Below, piece after piece: positions 34,832 to 46,684 of a stretch of DNA of 64,000 nucleotides. The notes beneath the pieces are model-generated. The model worked only from the letters and a program-made list of their open reading frames with translations, made no database searches and was not told the DNA's origin. Source of the stretch: Artemia franciscana. Taxonomy: Eukaryota > Arthropoda > Branchiopoda > Anostraca > Artemiidae. The stretch's first letter is position 1. Each line of letters starts with the position of its first letter. The position numbers and the translations under genes were made by a program. The DNA lies in the NCBI RefSeq assembly GCF_032884065.1, contig NC_088882.1, positions 37,368,519-37,432,518 on the forward strand. The letters run 5' to 3'.

Positions 34832-35145
34832 GAAAAATATATATTTAAAATTATTTGATAAATATGTTTCTCATGGAAAATGCAAAGATAAGATTCATGA
34901 AGTGGGTGCTATTATAGTGCAGTTGCTTTAAGAGCGTTTGAACATTATTTTATGGAAACAAGTTTTAATTGTCATTTCTACCAACAAACTATCAGCATTT
35001 AAATACTCTCCATGAATCGTCAACAAATTATTTTTGAAAATAGTAAGTAGGTGATTTGTTTTAGCATATTTAAAATTAATTGATAAATATGTTTCTCATG
35101 GAAAATGCAAAGATAAAATTCATAATGTGGGCGTTATTACCCTTA
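34832..35145. repeat. direct repeat pair, ~85 bp, period ~230
   Basis: 'ttgataaatatgtttctcat' and 'ggaaaatgcaaagata' with matching flanks occur at about 34855-34915 and again at about 35084-35140. Non-coding tandem duplication. Confidence 0.8.
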
Positions 35146-35649
35146 CACGGCTTTTGAGATCCCTCGTAATGGACAACGAGTATCTTTCATCAGCGTTAAC
35201 TATTTACAAAAGGGTTGCCTGGTTTGCATCCCCCCACCAAAAAAAAAAATCTCAGACTCGTAAGTTAGTCGCCCAATGTAGGTAAAAAGAATATTTCTTC
35301 TCAATAATTTAAGAACATTTCCCCTCCTTGTAACTTCCGGGTAAAAAAAGACTTAAACTGCTCCCCCAGCCAGACCAACCGAAAACTCTTAAGTAAAAGC
35401 CCCCGAATAAAAATTATTTTGATAATCCACATCCCCCTCCCCAAAAAATACTGAACACGTTCTTGATTGAAATTGAATTGATAGCAATTTTTAGCTTAGA
35501 AACAACTATTTCATCGCAATTAATTTTGGGCCTAAACATAAAGAACTTTGGTTCTACGATCAGGCAGGAACCAGGACCGCAGAGCTTTTTTCCATAATCA
35601 ATTTTCGATTGTAAATTCTATCGAACGCCTAGGAAGGTTACAAAAGGCA

Positions 35650-35790
35650 CAATTATCAAAACACGTATTAATGAAGGGACTCCACTCATTTACAACTCTT
35701 AAAAAGGGCACTAGAACTTTCAATTTCCAATCAAATAGGCCCTTTCCAAGTCGTAAAGTTTTTACGGCTACCTCTTCCATACGAAGTGGT
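35650..35790. repeat. isolated inverted R1-type module
   Basis: 'ctcttaaaaagggcactaga' followed by 'actttcaatttccaatcaaa' is the reverse complement of the conserved R1 core and is equally close to the module inside element X (28449-28500). It links the two families. The small ORFs on either strand here are repeat-derived. Confidence 0.75.
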
Positions 35791-35989
35791 CGGAGAAAAA
35801 ATTATATGCTTGTATTGAAGTCAAATGACTGCTATGTACAGTCTGTATATAGTGGCAAAATATGTTAACATTGTTTTCCAACACTCTTGGCTTTTAACTC
35901 AGTGAAACTTTAGACGAAACCTCAAACCTCTACAAGAGGTTTAACTTATATATCACCGTTCTGTCTCCACCATTCTTGAATGACATGAG

Positions 35990-37200
35990 AAATAAAAATA
36001 ATAAGTGAATAAACAATACAAGAGAAAACCAACTATAGTTAAAACTAGGAAATGGGCGAAACTAATTTAAAGATGAAACTTATATGATGGCATCACTTGA
36101 AAGCATCAAACAAAAATCAAAATATCTTCAAATACCATGTTTGATTTTTTTTTTTTTTTTATTCCTGTTTAACGCTCAGTGATGAAAAAATAGTTTAGAA
36201 AAAAGAAGTAAAACTTGCTAGTGCTTAGACTTAACAAATTTACCATCCAAGCCATTCACTGTGTCTCGGCCAGCCATATCGAAGAACAGAGTTCCAGCTC
36301 TTCAACTTAAGAAAGTTTTATTTTAGGTCAAATTTTGTCTAAGCACCATCGATTCAGCTGTTTTGACAACTTTTGAAATCATCTATTTCAACAGGGAAAA
36401 GGAAGGATAAAAAATAATTGTACTTAAAACTTGTAAATAGGCGAAAGTAACACAAAAGAAGGGTCTAACGAACTCCAAAACAAAAATAGGAAAAAAGTAA
36501 TACATAGGGCCTCACTTAATAGGGCCTAACGAACACGAAAACTTGTAAATAGGCGAAAGTAATAGGATGGAAGGGCCTATTGAACCTAGCGAACACCAAC
36601 ACATCATGGAACGTCATGTTTAAAATGTGTAATTCTTGTTTAAAGCTTAGCGATGGAGAATACTGTAAACAAGGAGTAAAACTCATTAGTGCTAAAAACC
36701 TAACAAATTTAACATCCAAGTGAAATAGTGTGTCTTTCCCACGCACACATAAGGGCACAGCTCCATCTCTTCAACTTATAAAAGTTAATTTAATACCACC
36801 AATTGGGCTGTTTGGACACCTTTTAAAATCTTTAGCTCGACAGAGAAAAGAAAAAATAAAAACAGTAAAAAGGAAGAATAATAACAATAATAAAATGAAT
36901 AAAATGGCGAAATCAATTGATAAAACTTGAATGTTGACCTAATTACTAACTGAAGCATCACACTCAAATTAAATATCTTGAAGTACTATGTTAGAAGCTG
37001 TGTAATTCTGTTTAGACATAGTGAAGGAAAAAATAGCAAAACAGAGAAAAATGTTATGTAAAATACCCTAGAAAAGCTATTAAAGCCATATAGCAGATCT
37101 TGTTCAGTCATACAGATAGACAAGATCCCAACTCGTGTTCTTAGAGAAGTTCTTTTTCGTAAAGAATAACAAGGAGAAAAAAAATCCAATAGATTTTAAC
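35990..37200. repeat. diverged tandem repeat, units of ~430-480 bp
   Basis: Recurring blocks in the same order: 'aaatatctt.aa.tacca/tatgtt', 'taattc.tgttta..gc.tagtgatg', 'agtaaaact..ttagtgct', 'acaaatttaacatccaag', 'agctc.atctcttcaactta' and 'acttgtaaataggcgaaagtaa' appear from about 36100, 36590 and (partly) 36960. Weakly conserved, AT-rich and without coding potential. Confidence 0.6.
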
Positions 37201-38491
37201 CTTAAGAGGAGTCTTATTTTTCAAATAAGAGAGTAGAAGTTCCCATTTTTTATCCTTTAGTTGTCTGGATATAATTGCATATAATAGAAGAGAAAAGGCT
37301 TGCTACTAAACCAGCCATGCAAGGTGAATAAATCAAACCGGGGAAGCCCTACTAAAGAGGAATTTTTATGTACCAAGAGATAACTAATGTGATATAACAG
37401 AATATAAGAGGTGGTATTTTGACCGAAGAATGGCGTATAGGAGTCAGCTTACTTGACAGATTCGAGAAATAGCAATAATAATAAGATTAAGTATTCAACA
37501 TAAAAGTGTCTCAAGTAGAAAATTCGATTTGGGCCGAAGGGTGGTCTGTGTCTGATTAATCAATAGATTTTTACCACTAAAAATGCAGCGAAACGTCAGA
37601 GAGAAAGACAAAGAGATAGCAAAACGATAGATTCAAAAACTTAAAAAAATTTAATCTTTGAGTATACTTTTTAGTGACAATTTTTCTGCAGAAAATATCC
37701 CCTCTCCCAACCAAAAACGCAGTGAAAAAAGAGCAGAGTCAAGAAAAAAAAAAGACAAACTGGGTTCTTGAAAGCCAAGAGTGAGCAAAGCCAGTTCTTC
37801 ACCTAGTAAATGTGTATATAAAAAGAATATTTTATCACTTATTCTTTTAATATATCTTTTTGCCGAAAATTCTATGTACTGCACAATTATGCTTAATATT
37901 GTTTTAATACAGAGTAAAATCAGCAGCTGTTGCTTAAGAAATTTAAATAAGAGATAGAAAAGGAAGAAATGAGGGAGGAGGGGATGAATTTTAGCATGTC
38001 TTTTCACCCAAAAAGGACAGGTTTTATATTTTACAGATTAGCAGAAATAACGGACGAATTTACTATATCCATTTCAGGACAACAAGATGTATTGATGTAG
38101 AGACAGATGAGGACTAGGAAGGGGAAATAAGCACAGTTGTAGGATTACAAGAAGGGGTTCCGGTATTCGATGCATGGTCGAGTACACAAGGTGGTCCTCA
38201 CCTTCAACACGCAGTGATTAGCTCATGCATGAATGCCATTAGGGCCAAGGCACAATGGAGGCCCTGAGAAACAAGAAGACGCTTAGAAAACGGATCAAAA
38301 GGGGAAAAAATGAGAAATACCTGATTTAATTCGTGGCAAATGTAAAATTCTTGTAACACTTGCTCCAAATCCCCCCAAGAAATTTTTTTGGTCTTTGAGC
38401 CCACGGTATGGAACACAATTTTGTGTTTATGCACGATCAGTGACTTAATAAAGAAAAAAAAAGAAAAAAATTCTGTCACTTTATAAGTTCC
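37201..38491. other. intergenic, no gene recognised
   Basis: AT-rich. A 118-codon minus-strand frame (37651-38007) starts with GTG, is Leu/Phe/Ser-rich and has no motif; it is treated as chance. Confidence 0.4.
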
Positions 38492-38523
38492 TTCAATAAC
38501 CGAACCAAAATTCGGTTATTGAA
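38492..38523. repeat. perfect 13-bp stem hairpin
   Basis: TTCAATAACCGAA, loop CCAAAA, then TTCGGTTATTGAA. Fully paired 13-bp stem. Could be a MITE end, a structured RNA element or an isolated palindrome; nothing nearby decides. Confidence 0.7.
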
Positions 38524-39310
38524 TATACATATTTTGTTCAATAAACGCTTTCTCTTTAAGCCGCGGGAGCAATGGGTTCTTGAAAGCCAGGTTCTTGAAA
38601 ATGATTTCTGGGCCTCGTCTATTAATCCCTTTGCCAATATGTGAGAGGTCCAGATTTACACTGCGGTATATGGTTCCTTTGATTGGCCGAAGTATACATA
38701 TAGATATAACGTTGTCACTTACTGCTGTCAGATCTCGGCTTCGAACGCTGCTCATACAATGCTTTAAAAACTAAAAACTTGTTTTAGTGAAGGTTGGTAT
38801 CTTGTATTTATTGTTTTTATTATTTTGTGGTTGCTTGGATATGAACTTTCTGTACTCCTGGCCCATAGTAGCCTGATAATTGGTATTATTAAGTTAGTAT
38901 TGTCTTGAATGAACGTGTGTTGGCCATAGGTTGGAATGGCATGCCAATGTTATTTCTTTTATAAGAAATACAGTAATAACAAAACTAATAAAATTACAAT
39001 TAGCTATTTCTTTAATAAGAAAAGAATTTCCATTTTTTTAACAAACATACAGACAAGAATAGTTGTATTTATTTCAATAATATTAATGTATTGTTTTTTT
39101 TCTCGCTGGTATACAAGCTCTGCCCCCCCCCCCCGCCAACAGGAAAATTTCTGTAAGTTTAAATGTCTGTACATTATTACTATCATAATAAAGAGCCATG
39201 TACCTTGAGCCATGCTCATTTTCCTGAATATGTTGGTGCAAAATGAAAATTAGAAGATGCACTAGTCGGTGCGCACCTTTAGAACGCCGGATTCATCCTC
39301 TTAGTGAAAA

Positions 39311-39538
39311 AAAATTACTACCGTTTCTGCTGACTTGGTTAATTCTGCCGCTTTACAAGTTTCTTCTATAGCAGAACCAATCAAAGGGGAAAGCATTGAG
39401 CTGGATTGGAGCAAATTTAATTTCCCTCCTGGGATTGCGGTAGAGGCGGACGTGCTTAAGGTCAAAGCCTCACTGAAAAACAAAGGTGGACAGTTCTTTG
39501 AAAAGATTTCTTGTAATAAAATCAACGGATTAAACTAG
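39311..39538 (+). CDS. unknown ORF remnant adjoining a tandem duplication
   Basis: Frame reading KITTVSADLVNSAALQVSSI, AEPIKGESIELDWSKFNFPP, GIAVEADVLKVKASLKNKGG and ending SCNKINGLN before TAG. Charged and balanced composition suggests a once-coding segment, without an ATG. The antisense frame is also open (39301-39525), so even the strand is uncertain. Its last 28 bases form the start of the repeat copied at 39852. Confidence 0.25.
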   Translation, partial: KITTVSADLVNSAALQVSSIAEPIKGESIELDWSKFNFPPGIAVEADVLKVKASLKNKGGQFFEKISCNKINGLN

Positions 39539-40110
39539 ACCTTTTTGTCGGAGAAAAACAAAAGAATAACTCTAAGAGTTGGTAAAAGGGATGGTAATTC
39601 TAGCCAATAGACGTAGAAAGGGGTGATTCAACTTTATTTGCTCTTACAAAGCGCTTTAAATGTTGTTTTAATCATGTATAGTTGTACAAGTCATTATGAT
39701 GAAAAGGATACATAAGTTTTTGCCTAAGGCACAAGTAGCTTAATAACATTTGGTAAAAGGGGATGACACTTTTCACGAATTGTTAATTTCTAATTTCCAA
39801 CTAATTTCTATTAGTTAGAAACTAATTTCTTTTTTTATTAGAAACTAATTTCTTGTAATAAAATCAACGGATTAAACTAGACCTTTTTGTCGGAGAAAAA
39901 CAAAAGAATAACTCTAAGAGCTGGTAAAAGGGATGGTAATTCAAGCCAATCGACGTAGAAAGGGGTGATTCAACTTTATTTGCTATTACAGAGCGCTTTA
40001 AATGTTGTTTTAACCATGTATAGTTGTAAAAGAGTATAAGTTTTTGCCTAAGGCACAAGTAGCTAAATAACATTTGGTAAAAGGGGATGACACTTTTCAC
40101 GAATTGTTAA
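39511..40110. repeat. recent ~275-bp tandem duplication
   Basis: 39511-39787 and 39852-40109 are nearly identical, both starting 'cttgtaataaaatcaacgg' and ending 'cacttttcacgaattgtta', with one ~25-bp deletion in the second copy. They are separated by a linker rich in 'actaatttct' repeats (39788-39851). Confidence 0.9.
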
Positions 40111-41344
40111 AATAGGGCGGGGTCGTAGGACAATTTAGATAAACAGTTGGGATATAGTTTGTAAACATAAGGTTGTCTTTTATCTTTATTTCAAGTATTT
40201 ATTCGCAGAAATAACGTTTTTGAGTTCTGAATTCTTTATCCAACAATATGTACAACTAACATTAAAAAAAAAAATAAATTTAGTCAATGTAGCCATCGCC
40301 ACGCTTAACGGGAAAAAAATAAGCAGGGGGTAAAAAAGGGAAAATGTAATTTTTAAAGTTCAAGAAACTTTAAGAAAGAAAAAAGAAGAAAAAGGACATG
40401 AAAGTGAGGAAGCTACCAAAATTAATTCTAACTACAGCTAATTACATTTAAAGGCTCTTCTTCAAAGATTTCCTGTACTTTTTCTTCTTAAACCGTTTTA
40501 ATTATAACTTAAACGTTTCCTAATTAAACGTTCTTAATTTTAAACGTTAAACTTACATTTTTAAACATTTAATAAAACGTTTTCCTGTTCAAACAACGAA
40601 AAATTCTCTTACTAATACAAAGCGTAAATCAAAATGATAATTATCTATTTTTTTAGTTTTGACATTCTTTGTAATATCTATCATATTGGTAAAGCGATTA
40701 ATATTGGAACATAAATCTTAATCATGACTAGACGTTGAAGGAAAGTAATTGCCTTTTGTTTCGTCGTTACAATTAACTAAATTAAAAAACGAAATTAATC
40801 TTTCCTTGATAAGTAAAGAACATATTAAAAATTTTAACCAAGCAAAAATTAGCGCATACAAGATGTCAAACTTCAGACAAACAAAAATTTAAAACAAAGA
40901 TGTCAAATTCAAAACGAGCAGAATAACTAAAAATCAAGAAATAAAACGACATATTCAATCGCAAAACAAGTCAAAATTACAATGAATAAAGAAACAAAAC
41001 TCAAACAATCAGAGATACAATTAACGGCATCATAACCACTACTTGTGAAGTATATACAAACCCATTTTTATTTTGAAATTTCTATACTGCAACATTTGCC
41101 CCTGATCGGTAATCAACAAAAATGCAAAAACAAAATCGCAAAAACGCTTGTATACCAGCTTTGACAGATATCAAACAGAAATCGTGAAATGAAAATGAAA
41201 AACAGAATCGAAAAAAAATAAATCGTGAAATGTGTTTTAAGCCCACTTTATTTTAAGCATCAAACGACCAAGCTCCGCTCGGTGGAAATTAAGACATTAA
41301 AGACATTAATTAAAGAAATTAGACATTTAATTAAAGACATTAAT
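40111..41344. other. intergenic, no gene seen
   Basis: Very AT-rich with scattered short repeats ('gatgtcaaa', 'attaaagacatt'). No ORF of interest. Confidence 0.4.
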
Positions 41345-42966
41345 TAAAACAGAAATTACTCCGTATATGAAAGGGGCTTACGCTAAAGTTTGACTCTTTC
41401 TCATAACTCTACATTTTAAAACAGGTAAAAACTTTAGCGTAAAGAGCGGGGCGTTGAGGAGGAAAAGCCCCTTTCATATACGGAGTAATTTCTGTTCGTT
41501 TTAAGTTTTAATGTCGCTCCTTACTTTCATTTAAAAAAACTTGTTTTTTTTTTATTTAATTTCTGGACGTTTTTGAATCAATGCCTGTTTTGATCTTGGC
41601 TCTCCGCACATAAATAATTAAAATGAATTTTGTACATTAATTTTTATGGCTAAATGGCTTTTTCATAGTTTTAATCGGAAGATTTTGAGAAAAAAGGAGC
41701 GAGGGATGAGGCCTAGTTGCCCTCCAATTTTTTTATTACTTAAAAAGACAACTATAACTTTTATTTTTTTACGAACGTTTTCATAAGTAAAAAATATACG
41801 TAACTTACGAATTAACTTACGTAGCGAACTTCTATATTCGTATATTTTTATTGCGTATATGAGGGGTCTCACCCCTCTTCGATACCTCGCTCTTTACACT
41901 AAAGCATAAATTTTGTCCCAATTCCTTAAGAATGACCCCTGAATCACAAAGGCCGTAGAATAAATAGTTGAAATTACTAAAAATACTTTAGCATAAAGAG
42001 CGAGGTATTACGAGGAGGTAAACCCCTCATGTGTGTAATAATTTCTGTTCGTTTTCAGTTTTAATGCTGCTCCTCACTTTCAGTAGAAAAAACTTTTCAT
42101 ATTTATTTTTTCATTGTTTTCTTAAATAATGCTAGAAAGTCCTGCACCCCCTCCATTGAAAGTCTCTCCCCCATGAGAATTTTCTCCCACGTAACCCCCC
42201 TCAACTCTCCCTCCCCCCTCCCCAAACCAAAAAAATTCCCCTGAAAACGTCTGGACACTTCCCAGTAACCATTAGGCCTACTATATGTAAACACAGGTCA
42301 AAGTTTTTAACTTGCAGCCCCTCCCACGGGAACTTCGGGGGAGTAAGTCGTCCCCAAAGACATAGTTGTTAGGTTTTTCGACTACGGTAAATAAAATGGC
42401 TATCTCAGAATTTTGATCTGGTGACTTTGGGGGAAACATGAGCGTTGGAGGGGGCCTAGGTGCCCTCTAATTTTTTGGTCACTTAAAAAGGGCACTAGAA
42501 CTTTTAATTTCCGTTAGAGTGAGCCCTTCCGTGACATTCTAGGACCACTGAGTCGATATGATCACCCCTGGGAAAAAAACAAAACAAAAAAAAAACAAAT
42601 AAACAAGCATCCGTGATTTGTCTTCTGGCAAAAAATGCGAAACTCCACGTTTTTGTAGGTAGGGGCTTGAAACTTATACAACAAGGTTCTCTGATACGCT
42701 GAATCTGATGGTGTGATTTTCGTTAAGATCGTATGACTTTTAGGGGGTGTTTCCCCCTATTTTCAAAAATGAGGTAAATTTTCTTAGGCTCTTAACTTTT
42801 GATGGGTAAGACTAATCTTGATGAAACTTATATATTTAAAATCAGCATTAAACTGCAATTCTTTTAATGTAACTATTGGTATCAAAATTCCATTTTTTAG
42901 AGTTTCGGTTACTATTGAGCCGGGTCGCTCCTTACTACAGTTCGTTACCACGAACTGTTTGAAAGA
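41345..42966. repeat. element X, copy 2
   Basis: Co-linear with 27285-28925. The first internal hairpin (41350-41495) lost about 30 bases from its left arm relative to copy 1; the second (41850-42050) is complete. It ends with the same 'cagttcgttaccacgaactg' palindrome at 42938-42957. Minus-strand ORFs at 28080-28271 and 42103-42294 are the same repeat frame in both copies (MFTYS..NGYWEV start); they differ by indels and are not evidence of a gene. Confidence 0.8.
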
Positions 42967-43914
42967 AAGATCATGAATTCAAATACAACTAAATTTCATG
43001 CAAATTATGATTGTGTGTTCTCTTGATATCTCCTGATATCTATGCCTTCTGTTTCTTAAATATTTCCTAACTCTGTCTCATGGAAAATCCAAAGTGGAGA
43101 GGAAGTACTCAGTGAACAAGAAAATGCAAGTGGAAAACTTAAAGGAAAGGTGTCTGATAGTGTTTTGGACAAATCATAACCAAATGGGCTTGGTTAATAT
43201 TTTTTTTTATTTGAAGCAGAAAAAAAAATTCCAAATGGAGGAGGTAGCGAGAAGATGGGGCACAGTTAGAATGTTGTAAAGTTTGGAAAGGTGGAGCCAA
43301 CTAAGATTTGTGATATTAGATGCAAGCAAAGCATAATGCTAATTTTCTTAAACGCAGATTGTTTACTATACCAGAACGCAGTCTATCACATTCATTCCAA
43401 ATTTGGAGCCATAGCAAAATTTGAGTTCTACCCACTTCTGTTTTTTGTGAACACGTCTAGTTGAAAACGCAATAAGTTCTGCACATCTTAGTGTGTGGTT
43501 TATTTCCAAGAGATAAGTGGTAATCTGAATTTCAATCTCACGCTCACTAAGATAAGAACTACAGTAGGGGCTAAGGTGTTGGAATGGAACCTTGATTTTG
43601 TTTAGTAGAGATTAACACTCTATAACATATATAAATGGAGATAATGCTTTTTAGTATTTTCATGGAATAAAATGAAAAGTAATTTGCATTCCTAGCTTTT
43701 GAAAAATTCACCCCCTTCTGTCGCTACAGTTTTGTGAATGAACGTAACTGATAGTTCATTTTCCATAGAAGCTTTTGAATTTGGCAAGTGAATTCTATTA
43801 CTTGGCTGAGTAAAATATAAAAACATTACTTGGCACACATTGCATGGCTTTTTATGTCACTTGGTATTTACAAAGTGACACACAGCAATCACAAATTATG
43901 TTGGTCTGTCCTGG
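42967..43914. other. intergenic, no gene recognised
   Basis: A 61-codon plus-strand ATG frame (43094-43279) is Lys-rich and unremarkable. Nothing else seen. Confidence 0.4.
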
Positions 43915-45540
43915 TTTTACTAGTTTGAGCCCTTCCAGATAAGCTAGGATAATGAAATTTGGCAAGTGTATCAGGGACTAAACCAGATTAAATTAGAAAT
44001 AATCCGCTCTCTTTGGGGGAGTTGGGAGGGGGGCATAATCTGGTAATTCAGAAAAATTAGAAAAAATGAGGTATTTTTAACTTACGAACGAGTATTGGGA
44101 TCTTAATGAAATTTGAAATCTAGAAGGATATTATGTCTCAGAGCTCTCATTTTAAATCCCGGCTGGATCCAGTGACATTGGGGGGAGTTGAAGGAGGAAA
44201 CTGGTAATCTTGGAAAACACTTAGCCTACAGAGCATGAGCATAAGTCCTAGATACGTGATTGACATAACCGGACCGGATTAGCTCTCTTTGGGGGAGTTG
44301 GAAGGGGGCACCTAATTCAGTAATTTTGGAAAAATTAGAAAAAATGAGATATTTCTAACTTACGAATGGGTGATTGGATCTTAATGAAATTCAATATTTA
44401 GAAGAGCCTCGTGTCTCAGAGATCTTATTTTAAATCCTGACCGGATCCGGTGACATTGGGGGGAGTTGGAGGAGGAAACTGGAAATCTTGAAAAACACTT
44501 AGCCTACAGTGGAGAGATTGGGATGAAACTTGGTGGGAAGAATCAGCATAAGTCCTAGATACGTGATTGACAAAACCAGACCAGATTAGCTCTCTTTTGG
44601 GGAGTTGGAGGGGGGGGGGGGTTAATACTGAAAAATTAGAAAAAATTATATATTTTTAACTTACAAACACTTGACCAGATCTTATTGAAATTTGATATTT
44701 AGAAGGACCTCATGTCTCAGAGTTGTTATTGTATATCCCGACTGGATCCAGTGACATTGGGGGAGTTGGAGGGGAAACCGGAAATTTTGGAAAACGCTTA
44801 GAGTGTAGAGATTGGGATGAAACTGGGTAGGAAGAATAAGAACATGTCCCAGATACGTTATTGACATAACCGGACCGGATCCATTCTCTTTGGGGGAGTT
44901 GGGGGATTTACTAGTTTGGGCACTTCCAGATAATCAAGGACGATGAAAGTTGTTAGGCGTATCATGAGCCAGACTTGATTAAATTAGAAATAATCTCTTC
45001 CTCGATTTGATCATCTGGGGGGAGTGAGCGAGAAAATAAGATAGTTGAGAAGACTTTAATTTGTCGATAAAACAAATGATTGTTCTTTTTAAGTATGGCT
45101 TGTGGTCTTGGGGTATGATTCTCGTTTAGAGTACGAGTGGCCTCAGGTTAGAATCCCAGATCACCCCAATTTTTACATGAAGAAAATCCGAAACTAGATG
45201 CGTGATCAATATAGCAATCGCTGAAAGTTGTCAGGCGTATCAGGGACCCGACCAGATTAAATTATAAATAGTCGGTTCCCCGATTTTACCATCTGGGGGG
45301 GGGGGTAGAAGGACGGTTAATTCGAAAAAATTAGAAAAAATGTGGTATTTTAACTTTCGAACGGCTTATCTGATCTCAATGAAATTAGATATTTAGAAGG
45401 ACTTTGTGTCTCTGAGCTCTTATTTTAAATCCCGACCGGATCCGGTGACATTAGGGGGACTTGGAGGGAGAAATCGGAAATCTTGGAAAACGGTTTGAGT
45501 GGAGGGATCGTAATGAAACTTAGTGGGAAGAAGCTCTTTT
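43915..45540. repeat. R2 satellite-like array, second block
   Basis: Units of about 287-290 bp with 'gatcttaatgaaatttgat' landmarks near 44100, 44387, 44676 and 45375. Each also carries 'gaccggatccggtgacattg', 'tagatacgtgattgacataa' and G-runs. Same family as 8166-9350. A tRNA-like sequence sits between two units at 45097-45166. Confidence 0.85.
45097..45166 (+). pseudogene. tRNA-Pro-like pseudogene (anticodon position AGA)
   Basis: GGCTTGTGGTCTTGGGGTAT resembles the 5' half of eukaryotic tRNA-Pro. The anticodon arm is intact (CTCGT stem, TTAGAGT loop, ACGAG), with AGA where tRNA-Pro has AGG. The B-box GGTTAGAATCC matches the consensus at 10 of 11 positions. The acceptor stem pairs poorly (5' GGCTTGT with a 3' end ATCACC), so it is probably not a working tRNA. 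It may be a decayed gene or the head of a SINE. Confidence 0.75.
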
Positions 45541-46617
45541 CTCTTCCAACCTCGTCACAAGTTCCATATATGCTCTTGGCTCGTGTTAGAATGGTACAAT
45601 TGAAGCAAAAGATTTAAGGAATTCTTAGAAGGTTTAAAAAAAGAAGTTGACAATTTATAATTAAAGACCAGACCAGGAAATAGTAAACAAGTCCTTAAAA
45701 AACATTTCAACAGCTAGCTTGTTATCCTAATCTCAAATGTATTAAATTCAGTAAATTGATTTCATGGTATTAATTTTATGTCGTAAAATTGTGTTAGTAA
45801 TTAATTTACTTAATTTCCTTGTATTAATAATTAATATAACAATAATAATAATAATTAATTTAATTAAGTAATAAATATACTCATTAAATTAAAACGTATT
45901 TAAAGCTTCAATTTCGTATCTAGACACTTCAAGGCTACATCACTATCCAAAATTCAAGTGCTATCTTTAAGGAGTCCTTTATAATTGTTTGATCTTTAGG
46001 TTATTGTGAACAATTATCCAAAATTTCAGTCAGATGTCCTTACTGACAATGCAGGCAAAAAGAGTATTGGATAGGGCTAGTTGACCTCCATTTATATTTG
46101 TCCCTTAAAGATGGTACTAGATTTTTTTTTTTTTAATTCTTGGCAATCGGATTAGTTTCTTGTCGATCTTAGACAACCACTATCTCAATATAAAGCGGGT
46201 ATATAAATATAAAGCGGGAAAAAAATAATAACACAAATATATATAAGCATTATGATTTTTACCGTGGACAACGCTTGAGCATTGTCTCTGAAAGGGCTTT
46301 ATTTTTTTAGAAATCTTATAGTTGCATTACAGTGTTTGTGGGTAAACAAAGAACTCAAGTCAATTTACCATAAGACTATTTTTATTGCAAGTGGTTAATG
46401 TAAAGATAGAAGCGTTAATAAATTGGTTCCGAATCTTGGAATCCATTTATGGATTCTATTTTGGCCCGTTTCTCAAAACTATTTTCTAGTTTAGGTTCTC
46501 GTTGTTCTCCTTGAAGATATGGCTAATAAATTCGTAGATTATTCGGTTTCTGTTAGCTTTTAATTTTCCAGAGCTGTGAAGTGAAGCTGACCGTGTATTT
46601 GACTCAATTAGTGAAAG
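45541..46617. other. upstream region of ZNF-B
   Basis: AT-rich, with 'ataataataataatt' runs near 45835-45870. A 'ttttccag' at about 46564-46571 could be an acceptor for a 5'-untranslated exon joining the start-codon exon. No coding sequence and no clear TATA-Inr pair identified. Confidence 0.35.
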
Positions 46618-46660
46618 ATGAACACTCCCAACGACTTTGCAATCACTGCTGTGAAGCAAG
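46618..46660 (+). CDS. ZNF-B exon 1 (start codon)
   Basis: AAAGATGAA context, ATG at 46618. It encodes MNTPNDFAITAVKQ and leaves in phase 1 at 'caag|gtaatt'. Spliced to exon 2 it gives V-K-Q-E-L-D-D, a psi-K-x-E SUMO-type motif split by the intron, a common arrangement at the N-terminus of arthropod zinc-finger proteins. Chosen because the frame and phase run without conflict through exons 2, 3 and 4 to the zinc fingers. No paralogous exon is present upstream of ZNF-A in this window. Confidence 0.7.
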
Positions 46661-46684
46661 GTAATTGCTATTTCAGTTGATTAA

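Noticed and set aside
36785..36967. Short ORFs on both strands in the 36-37 kb tandem repeat
   Set aside because: Repeat-derived, Lys/Asn- or Phe/Ser-rich, no conservation between units.
37651..38007. 118-codon minus-strand frame
   Set aside because: GTG start, low-complexity Leu/Phe/Ser composition, no homologous copy or motif.
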